In this document: positions 1 through 10,664 of the stretch, piece by piece
How the letters are laid out: every line of letters begins with the position of its first letter
Position numbering within the stretch: the stretch's first letter is position 1
Assembly (NCBI RefSeq): GCF_002443255.2
Contig: NW_019211454.1
Location: forward strand, 1,625,936-1,689,935
DNA: 64,000 bases
Direction: 5' to 3'
DNA from: Varroa destructor
Lineage: Eukaryota; Arthropoda; Arachnida; Mesostigmata; Varroidae
Program-made: the position numbers and the translations under genes
Notes under the pieces: model-generated
What the model was told of the DNA's origin: nothing
Databases searched by the model: none
The model's input: the letters and a program-made list of their open reading frames with translations, nothing else

Positions 1-1515
1 CGTAGACAGGCCTTGTTTCGGAGCAAGCCTTCTCATGGAACTATGCCTAACATAAACCTTAAAACATACAGAAACGTCAGCTGACCCTAAAGTTCAAGCC
101 TATACAGCAAGCAATGCACCGGGTGTTTGCAGCTTGAATTGAAGAAGAGTTTCTTTTCGTATCAAAAATTATCTTCTCAGTAGGTCAGCATTTTTTCCCT
201 AACTAGACTAGGAAACAAGTGAAACTGCCGCAGGTGGGCGTACGAACAAGCACTTTATAAATTTTATAAATAAGTTTGTCATACTTTACGTGTGGCTTTA
301 AAAGTTCTGAGACGTTGACTTAAGCGCTAATATATCTAAGCTAAATATATCTCGAACATTTAGACATTAAACTAAACGGTAAACCACTTTATTTATGTAA
401 TATGACGTGACTATAAATTGTTTATACCATAATCGTGATCTTGTTTGCAGGGATGAGGCTTGTTTATGTTTAGCAAATAATGCTATGAAATTTCTCATAT
501 GATTGCCCCAGCGAGTTTTACCCACAAACAATTTAGCACCGGGGATCAAAGCTGAATGGTTAGTCTGTAGACCATTGCTTGGGCATGCCACCTACTAAAT
601 ATATAGGAAAACTATGAGATTGTATGCACGTAAAGGTATGGCTAGGGTATTTGAACTAATGTAAGAAGATAGCGCGCACTTTGTAAGTGTAAAATATAAA
701 TAAAACCGGCTTTAGGCAGCGAGAGTGGGCCTGTTGGTTTTATATTTAGTATGTGCTAAATCGTGGAATGGACCTTAAATTCCGTAGTAAAGGCGTCTGG
801 CTTAAGTATAACATAACATTTCATTTGTAAGCAAAATATAATTAGCTTTAAATTTTTTTAGCTGAAAAAATTATTTCTTCATGTTCTATAAAACAGAGCC
901 TTTCATTGCGTTTAAACGAATGAATGTAATTAATCATGACATGGTTGGATTAAAGCAAAAATGAAAACCAAATGAGCGTTTCATTTTGTCAGTTTAGTAT
1001 AAACAACACGTGGGAGATGTTTAACATTTTAAAATTTGAAAGTGGCCTAAGCGATTCAGATTGCGTTTTTATGGCTGCTTACTGATATACCTCTTTATGG
1101 ATAAAAACTGTCTCCAGATGGCATATACAATTCTAACGCGTTTAATTTTTTTTACAGACTGGAATGCAATTGAATTTCACTATGTCCATATCTTTTACGC
1201 TATTTGATCAAATACGATGTTATACTATTTGAAGAATCTTTAGTATTTCAACGAATTGGTACTGAGTATTGAACCGAAAGATCAGTAACGATACTAAGTG
1301 AAGCTTACAGGTTATAGGCCTATAGGTTAATGTTTTCAACTATCTAACTGAAACGGGTAATTTCTATCTCTATGCTCTATGATATATTTTGCCTTTTTCT
1401 CAATATCTGCATAAATATTTTGGTGGACATCGTTGGCGGCTCCGTATTTATCGAGAGCACAATCAAAAAAGAACTTCACCGCCTTTCCGTGGCGAGGAGA
1501 CAAAGAAGGATGACT
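1..1515. other. AT-rich stretch without recognised gene
   Basis: I see no coding frame, RNA gene or element here. The DNA is AT-rich with short A and T runs. A pyrimidine tract followed by ACAG near 1,147-1,157 resembles a splice acceptor, but the longest frame after it closes within about 25 codons, so I make no exon call. Confidence 0.4.
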
Positions 1516-1963
1516 ACATGGTGCGATAGGAAACAAGGCGGTTCGAAAATGGCCAACGTTTGGTCCCTGGTCACGCAAACCTGCCAACCACCACGATGTT
1601 GACAGTCAACCAGGACGTACCCGAGAAGGACGTCCACGAAGACTACCGCGATCTATAGTCGATTCGAAGGAGCAAGAACGCCATGACGAGGCTAACCAGG
1701 CCCAAGTCGAGGATAGGTAGAAGATTGTGCATCGCGTTCATAACAACCACACCAAAGTGGTTTAGTTGAAACCGACCCTGGTATCAAGACTACCAGGTTT
1801 GAGGTCTGCAAGATCCCAACATACTACATCCAAGCCACCGTTCGCTATCCTCGTTGGTGTCCATTCTACAGACCTACCTGATGCTCTGCCAGCTAATGCC
1901 ATCCATGCTCATTCCAGGCTACCTCAGTCACATCAATCTGTCAATCACTGTCCTTTCGCGTAG
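1516..1963 (+). pseudogene. Broken coding-like stretch, possibly the tail of an LTR-retrotransposon integrase
   Basis: One plus-strand frame stays open for about 150 codons except for two TAG stops, near 1,718 and 1,763. The middle part (about 1,640-1,765) is Arg/Lys/Glu/Gln-rich and spaced like the region after the catalytic core of Ty3/gypsy-type integrases: a G-R-P-R-R-L-P turn, a charged helix ending near K-I-V-H, then V-V-stop-L-K-P. Immediately after it another frame reads D-P-G-I-K-T-T-R-F-E and then Y-Y-I-Q-A, resembling the L-K-x-G-D-x-V-W-I-K-T strand and the following strand of that domain, as if a few bases had been lost. The family assignment is inference from this pattern. No catalytic D-D-E region, protease, reverse transcriptase or flanking LTR pair was seen. 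A chance open frame is the alternative. Confidence 0.35.
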
Positions 1964-4900
1964 TTAGCTCCCCTATTTGTTCCCTTATTAGCTTTGACCT
2001 GACTGATCGGTTTGTGGGGACAGACGAAGAAGGGGCGAGTTTGTCAGGCATTGAGACCAACAGAGGTAGCATAGGAGCTGCTTCCAGGTCATAGAACAGC
2101 TTTTTGATGCTCCGAAGTAAGCACAAGACAACGTAGGGTCACGCGTCATATTAAGGCTATATAATGGCCCAGGGAGTATTTGCAGTTGGAAGTTAGCGCC
2201 CCCTTATAACCAACAGGGCTATTATTATGGCTTGTCAACAGCTGGGCATAAGCGACATATGATAATAGACCGTGTTAACACGAGCAACTTCTACGGATAC
2301 GGCAAAGACACTCCCGACAATGGTTTATACTTAGGTGCACCGTGAGTCCTTTTCCCTACTTATCCAGATAACCCCAGCTGCACCTTTCGATGCTGCCCTA
2401 GTGGAGAAACTCGGCAATATCACTTTGCCTCATCGGCATATCTTACAAAGGCGTGGTACTAAACATATAATGGCACTAAACGGGTTATAAGAGGCGATCC
2501 TTCTGGAGAAAGTTGCGAGCTGCGCTAAGCCATATCGCTAGTAAGGAATACATTTTATGAGTTTGGCATCTCAATGGTGGCCGCCGTGTCGAAAACTTTT
2601 GATGCCAAGAATAGGTCGCAAGTCGCGGTAAAGCGCTGCCTTTCACCGGTAACAAGCAAAGGATGCCGACCACTCCAGAGTGGGCCTTCTACGGGTTGAG
2701 GCTTCCGGACAACAGAAAGCATCGAGAAATGAGAAGTTTAGTTAGCAGTTTTTAATACGCCTTTTCTGTTGGCTGCTGACTTTTCATGCCGAAGTAATAG
2801 AATCCGTGGTGGCAGCTGCGGCGGGCGTGCCTTCTCTTCCGACATCCGTTAATGGCACCGAAGATATCGATTGATTCCTGACCTCTCAAATACCCTCCAT
2901 TCTTTCTTGATCTTCTACCCTTTGCTACCGCAGACGCTTCTACTGCGCCGTTGCCTTCACTTCTGCCACTCAAGCCGCTGATCAAACGAATCAACCAATG
3001 GCCTTCTACCTTCAGAGTCCGTTCCATTCGACGGAGCCAAATTATTATTGCCTCAACCTCTAATACGGTTCCCGCATCGTCTTTGGTTTGGAAGCGGCAG
3101 TCATAGTCGTCGTCGTCGTCGCCGCAACGGAACATAAATGTGAAAAGAAGAGGCATTTGTCGATTGTGAACTTGTTCGCCTCTTCGTGTGTATCACTTCA
3201 GTCGGCTATGTGAGATTGGAGACGGAATGACGAGTAAGAAAGGTAGCAGCGTAAGGCCGCGGAAAAGGAGGATCGACGATTGCCCGTTGAATTGTCAGTC
3301 CGGAAAGAAGTAATGGCAGACTCGACCGATCTTCGATACATGGTAGGCGCAAAATAGACGACTTAGCCAAGGAATAACCTAAAGGCCAATAAGAAAAAGT
3401 CCTGGAGGCATATAATGCGATTTAATACGAGATGACAAATAAACGCTCACTCATGCTTAGACAGATATCCAAGTCCGAGCGATGATAAATACCAACGCGA
3501 AGAATACCCAACGCAAAAACTTAAAGAAAATAATATTATAAAAGCTCTAGGTTCTGACATATATTACGTCAACCTTTGAGCTGCACGTCGCCATATTTGT
3601 TAAGCCGTTAAATCAAATCGAACATCTAAAAAACAATTTCAATTACAGCATATTTGGCAAGCTATTTTTTTACCCTTATAAAATATACGGAGACGTCAAA
3701 AATAAATGCATATTTTGTACTGGCCGTAAGCAGCAAGTAGATTATTTATTGCAGTGCTAAATATCGGCGACTTATCTTTCGTACCACCTTAGTAATCTGA
3801 AAAACTCTAGCAAAAACGTTATCCGAAATTTTAGTTAACTTAATTACACAGCATATATATGAATAGTAGAATTAACTTATATAGTGAAAATTAAGGCGGC
3901 ATCATAAAGACAATGTACCGACGGTCTTTTCACCACTTATAGTCGGTATTCAAGGCAGTTTGATATCTACATAAAGACAAAAACAACTTTTCATCTGAAT
4001 AAACTTTTTTCCTTGCTATTAACATAAAGTTTCAATACATTTTAATCTTAATTCTGCTATAACCGTAACAAATGATTATTTTAGAAATTGAGCTTGCTGG
4101 TTTCTTTATATGAAGCCAGCCAAATCTATGTATGTTTTTTTAGTACCTGGCTAAAAAATAAAAATAATCCTCCGCACCTTCTATACGATACGTAAGCCCA
4201 TTTACAAACCAAATTATTTTGAGACCTGTAAACCATTGATAATATGGTTTTGAAGATTTATTTCATTTTACATAATAATGTGTAAAGTTGACGTTCACCT
4301 CCTCTAAAGCATCAGTAGAAGACTTCATACTGCAAAATAGGCTCACATTCTGATAATCTGAGTCACTGACTGACGCTCAGAGACGCTTAGTCGGTCAGTC
4401 TGTTTCGGATCCACTCATAACCTTCGAACTTCAGCAACTGCGTCTTGCTTACCGATTGCCTAGGACGTGGACATCCCGCTGAGTAGTCCAATCCAAGTGT
4501 CGCCAATCCGTCGCTTGGTCGGCAGTTGAATCGGCAGCAGAATGAAACAAAAATAGAGAATTGCTTTTGGTCAGGGGAAAGGATGGGTTTGGATAGTGCC
4601 CAGTGGACCTTTAGTTCTCACTGGACAAAAGTGAGAGACGTTTATGTTTGCTGTTTCGACCTTCCCCACCCATTTCAATTCCCACACGCAGCGTCCACAT
4701 ACAAACAGCAAAACCCCTCGCTAGACTAAAAAAACTAGATTTCCCCTCAGCAATCCAGCGGAACCGTCTTCTCGGAAATTTATGGACGCGCGCTGTCGTT
4801 GTTCCTTGTCGGTGGAACGGTAGCCGACAGCGACTTCACAACAGCGAAAGATACTGCGCGAAAACGAAGAGGAAAAGAACGATGGTATACAATGAAAGGG

Positions 4901-5080
4901 AGGTCGGCCGAATCAGCGCTTGAGTGAGCCACTATTGGGGCCGAAAGGACAAAAAAGTAAGGAGTGAAAGAGGAAAGCTCTTGTCAGTAGCCGGTTTGTC
5001 CCTCCCACTCCCCACTTTTTGCCCGTCTGTCCACTGAAGGGTGGCAGTAGCAGCTAGCCAGATGGGGCAGAAGCCGACAC
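1964..5080. other. Unassigned, AT-rich with a GC-balanced patch
   Basis: The first 800 bases are GC-balanced and could be more debris of the preceding element, but I recognise no motif. 3,400-4,330 is strongly AT-rich and looks non-coding. 4,400-5,080 becomes GC-balanced again, with several CTGACTGA-like words near 4,360-4,410 and no recognisable product. Confidence 0.35.
2752..3156 (-). CDS. Unrecognised 134-codon frame, doubtful
   Basis: This frame starts at a true ATG and ends at a stop, giving 134 codons. The predicted peptide has an Asp run near residues 13-18, made by a CGTCGT repeat on the plus strand, then a mixed central part and an Arg-rich, Cys/His-containing C-terminal third. I recognise no domain, signal peptide or membrane segment. 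Frames of this length are expected a few times by chance in a window this size, so this may not be a gene. It lies about 0.8 kb downstream of the possible integrase remnant, on the opposite strand. Confidence 0.12.
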   Translation of the reverse strand: MPLLFTFMFRCGDDDDDYDCRFQTKDDAGTVLEVEAIIIWLRRMERTLKVEGHWLIRLISGLSGRSEGNGAVEASAVAKGRRSRKNGGYLRGQESIDIFGAINGCRKRRHARRSCHHGFYYFGMKSQQPTEKAY

Positions 5081-8000
5081 TGTGTTAGCAGCACATCCGA
5101 TTTGCAGTAGTGCGCAGCGCAAACGCAACGGACAGCTTTATGTTATGGCTATTGAGATTCAATTACTCGGGGGGCTACCGTCTCTATGGGCAGCGGCCAG
5201 CCCTCGACAGATCCCGGGACCAGATTTCGATCCTTCTTTTTTCGCTTTGCCTTCGGCACCATTCGAGACTCAATCTGATCCGGTTGGCTTGGGCTGGGCT
5301 GATGGCTCCAAACAACGCACACAAGGCGTCTACGAAGACGGTCTCCTACAGTGGCCCCGGAGCACTATCTGTCAGCCAACTGCTCATAAAAAGCTTTTTA
5401 GAAGCATTGCCTGTCCCAAATGCGAACATGTCATATTGGTCATCTGTCCAATGTACCAACTACCGACACAACTAATACGTTGCACACAAAACAGTCCGAT
5501 CATTCCCAGTTTGGGCACCTGCGGGTACGGTAGTGAACTGTGAAGTATGGAATAAGATTTTCCACTGCATCCCCAGTCAAACATACGCGACACGAATATT
5601 CTTTAACCCATGAACTCGGTTATCCGAGATGGTCGGTATTTGGCTTGAAATTTCGGCCTTCGCAGTATGGCAGAACTGCGGGCCAATTTCTTGCTCGTAA
5701 GCACATGCTAGCGCTTCGTAGTCTCGCTCGACTAGCACACAGGCCGATCTACTGATTTGACTTAAGACAAAATTATTGTGAAAGCATTTCCAATGCGTAC
5801 AAGTTTCTGTTCTTCAAAGCAAATAGAAAAATTAATACGATTAAATCCCAAACAAAGCGATCCTGTAGTAGCCCCGTATCTTCAAAACGTTTAGGTAAAC
5901 ACACGAAAAACAAAATTTCTGTAAATGTAAAGCATGACGGTAGTACGTGGATGCTCTAGATCCAAGGTCTGAATAGATAACATGTATGTTGGGGAACATC
6001 AAAACACTTCACAGACACTTCATGCCTCATACATCTCATTTTTTCATCTGAGACCACTATAAAGACAAGGGTCATACGCCCATATCTATTTCGAAACTTA
6101 GTAGATAATCCCAGGAATTTTAGTTTTCCTGTTGAACACAGAACGAATGAAAAGACAGATAGGCGTGAACAAAACTAGCTTTGGATGATTCCTCTTCGAT
6201 TTTAGATTAGCCTTTCTGGTCGCTCTATAAATATCGGAGTTGGCGCAGTGTTCTTGTACTTCTCTTGAAACAATGAAACATAGTATATGCCGATTCATAA
6301 GCAGGAACAAACAGTCCCTTAATAGGGGTTGTCGCTAGGAAGCAAAAGAGACTTTAGACCGTCGATGGATGTACTGCAATAAGAGTGCTGCTACTGTCAT
6401 ATATTCGTTCATTCTCGTTTTCTATGTCAAGTCGTCACCGTCGTCGTCCTCTGCCCCCTCGACAACCTCCACGAATACAATTACTTGACGTTCATGGCCT
6501 TTAGTTACTGTCAATTCGGTCGCACGACCGCGTCTATCTGAAGCAGACAAGGCCCCAGGGCGTCGTTACTGTAGATGCAAATTCCGTTCTCTCATAGATA
6601 CATATGCACACTCTCTGTATTTTTTCCTCATTTTTTCTTGCTCTTTCATTCGTTCGATTTGGCCGTACTCCTTTTTCGCTTTTTTTGTAGACACGTTCTT
6701 TACTGTTTGAGAGTATCAGCGTTCACGAGCTAACCACTCCGCCGCTCCTACGCCCAAGTCTTCCTATATCGCAGTATCGCCGTCGTCTCCTTGTAGAAAT
6801 GTGACTAAGGCAGGATTTTGGCAGCCAAAGCCAGTGATGGATTGTCTTTATTGCTTCGCCATCCCAGATTGCTACGTTAGCACTGTTTGCATTTCAGAAA
6901 ACCGCAACCTACCCTTTCGTTGGTATCTACACTCAGAGCGTCCGCAAACAAGCTCACTTTGTGCCGACGGAGGCGCCTCATCGTTTGGCCAGGACAAGCT
7001 GTTCTAGCGCATTCGTCGTCCTTGGCCTCTGTCCGTTCCACCTTCGATCGTCCTAGCCCCAATGGCTAGAATCACATTGAAGCAGCCGTCCGCGATAGGG
7101 ATGGCAGTGTGTCCGGAAATTCTGGTTAAGGAACGATTGCGACATGGAAGGTGACATAAATGCTGAAAAATCACACCTCATAAAGAGACGCACAGGTGCC
7201 AAACACGTACAATCCTTGGAGCAAAGTGAGGATGCGACGCCACGCGGTAAATGCCAACTGCTAAATTGACTAAGCAACTACCTGACAGAGATTACAGCGA
7301 GCAACGTTCTATTATTCTCTGTGACAAATCACAACGGTGGCTGCCATCAAAGCGTCAGCTATATAGGCACTTCCGCACAGCGATTCGTTCTAAAGGCGAG
7401 GTCCCATCTTTGTCAAATGACCTACCGCTCAGCCACTCGAAAATATCTGTGTATCGCTAGCAATAGTAAAACCATGTTGGTAGAGAACCAATCGGTTCCC
7501 AACGTTTCATTAAATCAATGGACGACATTCGATAAAAACGAAGATAACGGAGACATTATTAGAGCAATTATGGTGGCTTCGGGTAAAGTAACGACAAAGA
7601 CGAGTCTGTCACGTAGACTTTCATAACATAAGCTAGTAAACTAACAAGTAAGTATACCGTTCCAACTTTTTATCGTTTTTCGTGATTTGACACTCAATGA
7701 AACCCTTCTAGTAAAAAGTTGCTTAGTATCTACCGATAGGTGACACGGAGGAATGAAAAACAGCGTCGTACATGTATACACAATCGCATGAACTATTGTA
7801 TTTACCCACAAAAGATATCAGTTATTAACTATTTGGTTATTTTTTTATACTAGCATGATTTATATACCTGAGTGTAGCATGCCAACGATGGCGATCATGC
7901 TGAGTTTGCTTTGTGTCCCCCCTGAAAAACAGCCAAATAAATCAAAATTAATATAGATATTCTACACGGAAAAAAATGACAGCTTCTCCTCCCATCTTCT

Positions 8001-9061
8001 ATCCATAGTCCATCTTCTATGAAACCATAGTCTGTGTCCGCTTCTCGATTTGCATCTTTTTGACTCTTGCTTGTGGAAGCAACGATGCATCTTTGCTATA
8101 AGTAATTTGCCTTATTTCGACAATGCCAAAATTTATTCACTTTAGACTAGGTAAAAGACTCAATAATCTATGCCTCTATAGACAGACTCACATGCCAGCG
8201 ATACGTGTTTCTCGATATGAACGTTTCAATATTAACAATATTATCTATGAGTGAGCTCAATTTGACATTGGTATGTATGTATTTACATGCTGTGAATTAT
8301 GCTTTGATCGCGATGGCTGTTCCAATAGGGGGTTACTGTCATGAGGTGCTTACAAGAAAATAGCGTCTTTGTTCTCCTTTGCAAGTTTCAGGTAGATCGC
8401 TATATAAGCGGGAACTGAGAGGCCATAATGAAATTGGAGTCGTTTTGGGGGTGCCCAGGTGCCGAGCTCTCACGTGGGATTCCGGTGCGACCATTACTAG
8501 CGGCGGCAACCTGGTTGATGGCTGGTCGGATGGTCAGTAGCTTGGCTGTACTCCAAGGCATTGGCAGTCCTCTATATTGAATCCTTTCTTCCATCATGCT
8601 TTCCTTTCTTCCGCCGCGTAATAATACTCGGTACACGAGCGGACGCTTTCGTTCGGTTTTCGCACCTGCTCTTTGCCACTATGAGCATATTTGGTGTTAC
8701 GGTCCCTAGGCCTGCGCCTCAGCTTTGCCCATCACTTTTATGTATTTCCACGACAACTGATATGGAACCCATGCAACCGAGCCCTGGTTATACTTGGGAC
8801 TATGAAGAATACATTAATTTTGATAGATTACGAACCAATGGTCGTAGGGCGTGATGCTGTTGGAATGACCGTGGTAAGGAATCTCCTAATGAAACTCTTC
8901 TTCGACACCCTTATCCCATCACGTTACAATCACTCTTCCGCATATCTCCATCCAGCAGCAGCCGCCAATCCCTCACTGAACGTACATATAGTTCACCCTT
9001 TTCCTGGGCATCAGCGGTCGGTTACCCGTAGTGTAAAAGACGATACAATCTAAAGCAACGG
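5081..9061. other. Mixed composition, overlapping short frames, no gene recognised
   Basis: Overlapping frames of 70-153 codons at 5,082-5,755 and 101 codons at 7,321-7,626 are within chance expectation and show no domain. 6,400-6,800 is rich in CGTCGT and pyrimidine tracts. 8,373-8,560 has a good pyrimidine-tract acceptor (TTTCAG just before 8,392) followed by an open frame of about 50 codons that I cannot identify. Confidence 0.3.
7992..8031. repeat. Short tandem duplication
   Basis: An 18-base unit (7,992-8,009, CCATCTTCTATCCATAGT) is followed at once by a second copy (8,010-8,031) that is identical except for GAAA inserted after CCATCTTCTAT. It is a local duplication without obvious function. 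Confidence 0.8.
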
Positions 9062-9103
9062 TCAGTAATTATATCACCCATGTGTGGGTGATATAATTAC
9101 TGA
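9062..9103. repeat. Perfect inverted repeat, 19-bp arms, 4-nt spacer
   Basis: The left arm (9,062-9,080, TCAGTAATTATATCACCCA) is the exact reverse complement of the right arm (9,085-9,103). The spacer is TGTG. Arms this long with such a short spacer are not expected by chance in 64 kb. The DNA could form a cruciform and a transcript a long hairpin. I see no transposase, target-site duplication or gene next to it. A snap-back or template-switch duplication during replication is the simplest origin, but this is inference. Confidence 0.95.
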
Positions 9104-10238
9104 TATTGCGGGTATGCTTTGCCAACTTACCATAATAAGTTGTCAGCAGGCTAAACCTATATAAGATAACACCATACGCCGTTTGTTACTACAGTAGACT
9201 TACGAGCGGGTTACTTCGTCAACGTTTAATTGCATCCGCTGGACGTGCTGGCAAGGGGATCACTGTAAGCAGAAATAGAGGTATTCAAAATATACCCAAC
9301 ACGGAAGCCGATGGAGACAACACCAAGATAACAGGTTTCCCCACGCATCCACAACAATAAATTGCCTGCTGTTAAAACGAGAGGAAAAGGCCTTGTACGC
9401 GCAGTCGGCGGATGCTCGAAGGTTGACCGCAGGCTACTACGTATAACACTTGCTAGTGGTAATATATTCACGAGCTCATCTAGAAGGAAAAAGAGAAAGA
9501 CTAAAAACTCTGAGAGGACAGAAACAGCTAGTCAACGGATCCTGGCATAATCTAGAAAGCTTCAAGTGCACAAGCGAAACAAACAGTGAGGAAAAGCTAA
9601 AGGGACCGCTTGCTCAATCTACGCTTCCTGAAGACCGCTCGACAATACGACAGAAATAATACGAAGACAATACGACAAGTGTCTCGATTAGCTTATGACG
9701 TGACCTGATAAAAGCGCCTGAATATATTTATTGTCGTGCGCGATATCTGTACTAAAATTGCTAGGTGTTGTTTTGTTACAACGAAAACTTTTTTTTCACT
9801 TTTTTGATCGAAAATAAAAGTGTTTTTACCAGCAAAACCTAGCATATGAAACGTATATAAAGATATACTGTAGGTATATTCTACCGCACATGTATACTTA
9901 TATTAGAAACAAGGTACTTTAAATTGAATATGTAGCTTGAAAACGAAGTTATCAATTCTGCTAGAAGTTCAATTAAATGATTCTTAAATGGCTAAACCGC
10001 AATTAAAGTAGGGAAGAACGTGAAATTGTAAGTAGCCTCTGTTGTGGCAGGCCGTAAGTCAACGCTCTAAAAAAGTCTGTGATGTCTAGTAACAAACTTG
10101 TCTGCGACGTGTTGTAGTTGAAACTAAATCAAAAGCTTAGGCAAAGCAAAAGATCCGTAAACAAGTAGTCAGGGCCCTAGGTTGGCAAGTAAATGAAAAA
10201 AACAAGGCGTCAAAACATCCCACTGAACCACGCCTAAT
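9104..10238. other. AT-rich, no gene recognised
   Basis: Only short frames of up to about 80 codons occur here. 9,780-9,830 holds T and A runs. Near 10,178 a GGTTGGCAAGTAAATG word resembles mariner-type inverted repeats, but I found no partner copy nearby and do not call an element. Confidence 0.4.
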
Positions 10239-10290
10239 TTTACTAACTCCTGTCAGCAGCAGCATCAGCAGCGATGGGTCCATTGCAACA

Positions 10291-10431
10291 ATGGTAGCGT
10301 TGGTTCTTCCCTGCTGGTTGCGGCTCTGCGTAACTTCGAGCTGTTGTAATTGTGGTAGAGCTGTTGAGTTCCCTCAGCCCTGTGAAACGCCAAGAGGCGA
10401 CTGTTGCAAACGGGCTAAACTATTTATGTAG
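10291..10431 (+). CDS. Possible 46-residue Cys-rich peptide frame
   Basis: An ATG frame of 46 codons starts with a hydrophobic stretch (M-V-A-L-V-L-P) and carries eight cysteines at residues 8, 13, 18, 19, 21, 31, 38 and 39, including two Cys-Cys pairs. It lies 32 bases after a possible splice acceptor (TTACTAACTCCTGTCAG ending at 10,258), and its frame is open back to that acceptor, so it could also be part of an exon rather than a complete small protein. The spacing does not match any knottin, von Willebrand C or other family I can name. A second frame (10,376-10,534) overlaps it, so at most one of the two is likely real. Chance is a serious alternative for so short a frame. Confidence 0.18.
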   Translation: MVALVLPCWLRLCVTSSCCNCGRAVEFPQPCETPRGDCCKRAKLFM

Positions 10432-10534
10432 GGGAAATTTGTCAAGATTGCTTTATTCTATACGCAAATCCTCGAAACAGCAGCAAGCGAGGGAAAATGA
10501 GTTTACTGTAGATTCTTTAGAGCAGAAGGCGTGA
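10376..10534 (+). CDS. Possible last exon, hydrophilic C-terminus
   Basis: After GTTGAGTTCCCTCAG (AG at 10,374-10,375) a frame stays open for about 50 codons to a TGA at 10,532. The peptide is hydrophilic, with an Arg-Lys-Ser-Ser-Lys-Gln-Gln-Gln cluster and an acidic end. The nearest AATAAA is near 10,718, beyond the AT repeat. I recognise no domain. It overlaps the Cys-rich frame in another reading frame. Confidence 0.2.
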   Translation, partial: SPVKRQEATVANGLNYLCRGNLSRLLYSIRKSSKQQQARENEFTVDSLEQKA

Positions 10535-10616
10535 GAAAAGTTACGTGGGAGTGGCCTTTACGTTGGCCATCTTCACCATCACTGACGGCAAGCACAACGG
10601 CGAGCATGACACTATC

Positions 10617-10622
<6 letters not shown>

Positions 10623-10663
<41 letters not shown>
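10623..10663. repeat. (AT)20 microsatellite
   Basis: An uninterrupted run of 41 alternating A and T bases, preceded by a further interrupted ATATAC segment. Confidence 0.97.

Positions 10664-10664
<1 letters not shown>

Noticed and set aside
5082..5543. 153-codon plus frame with a CPKC-like word
   Set aside because: Several other frames are open over the same bases, and the Cys spacing does not make a zinc ribbon.
10178..10200. GGTTGGCAAGTAAATG, resembling other mariner-type ends
   Set aside because: No partner repeat and no transposase remnant found nearby.
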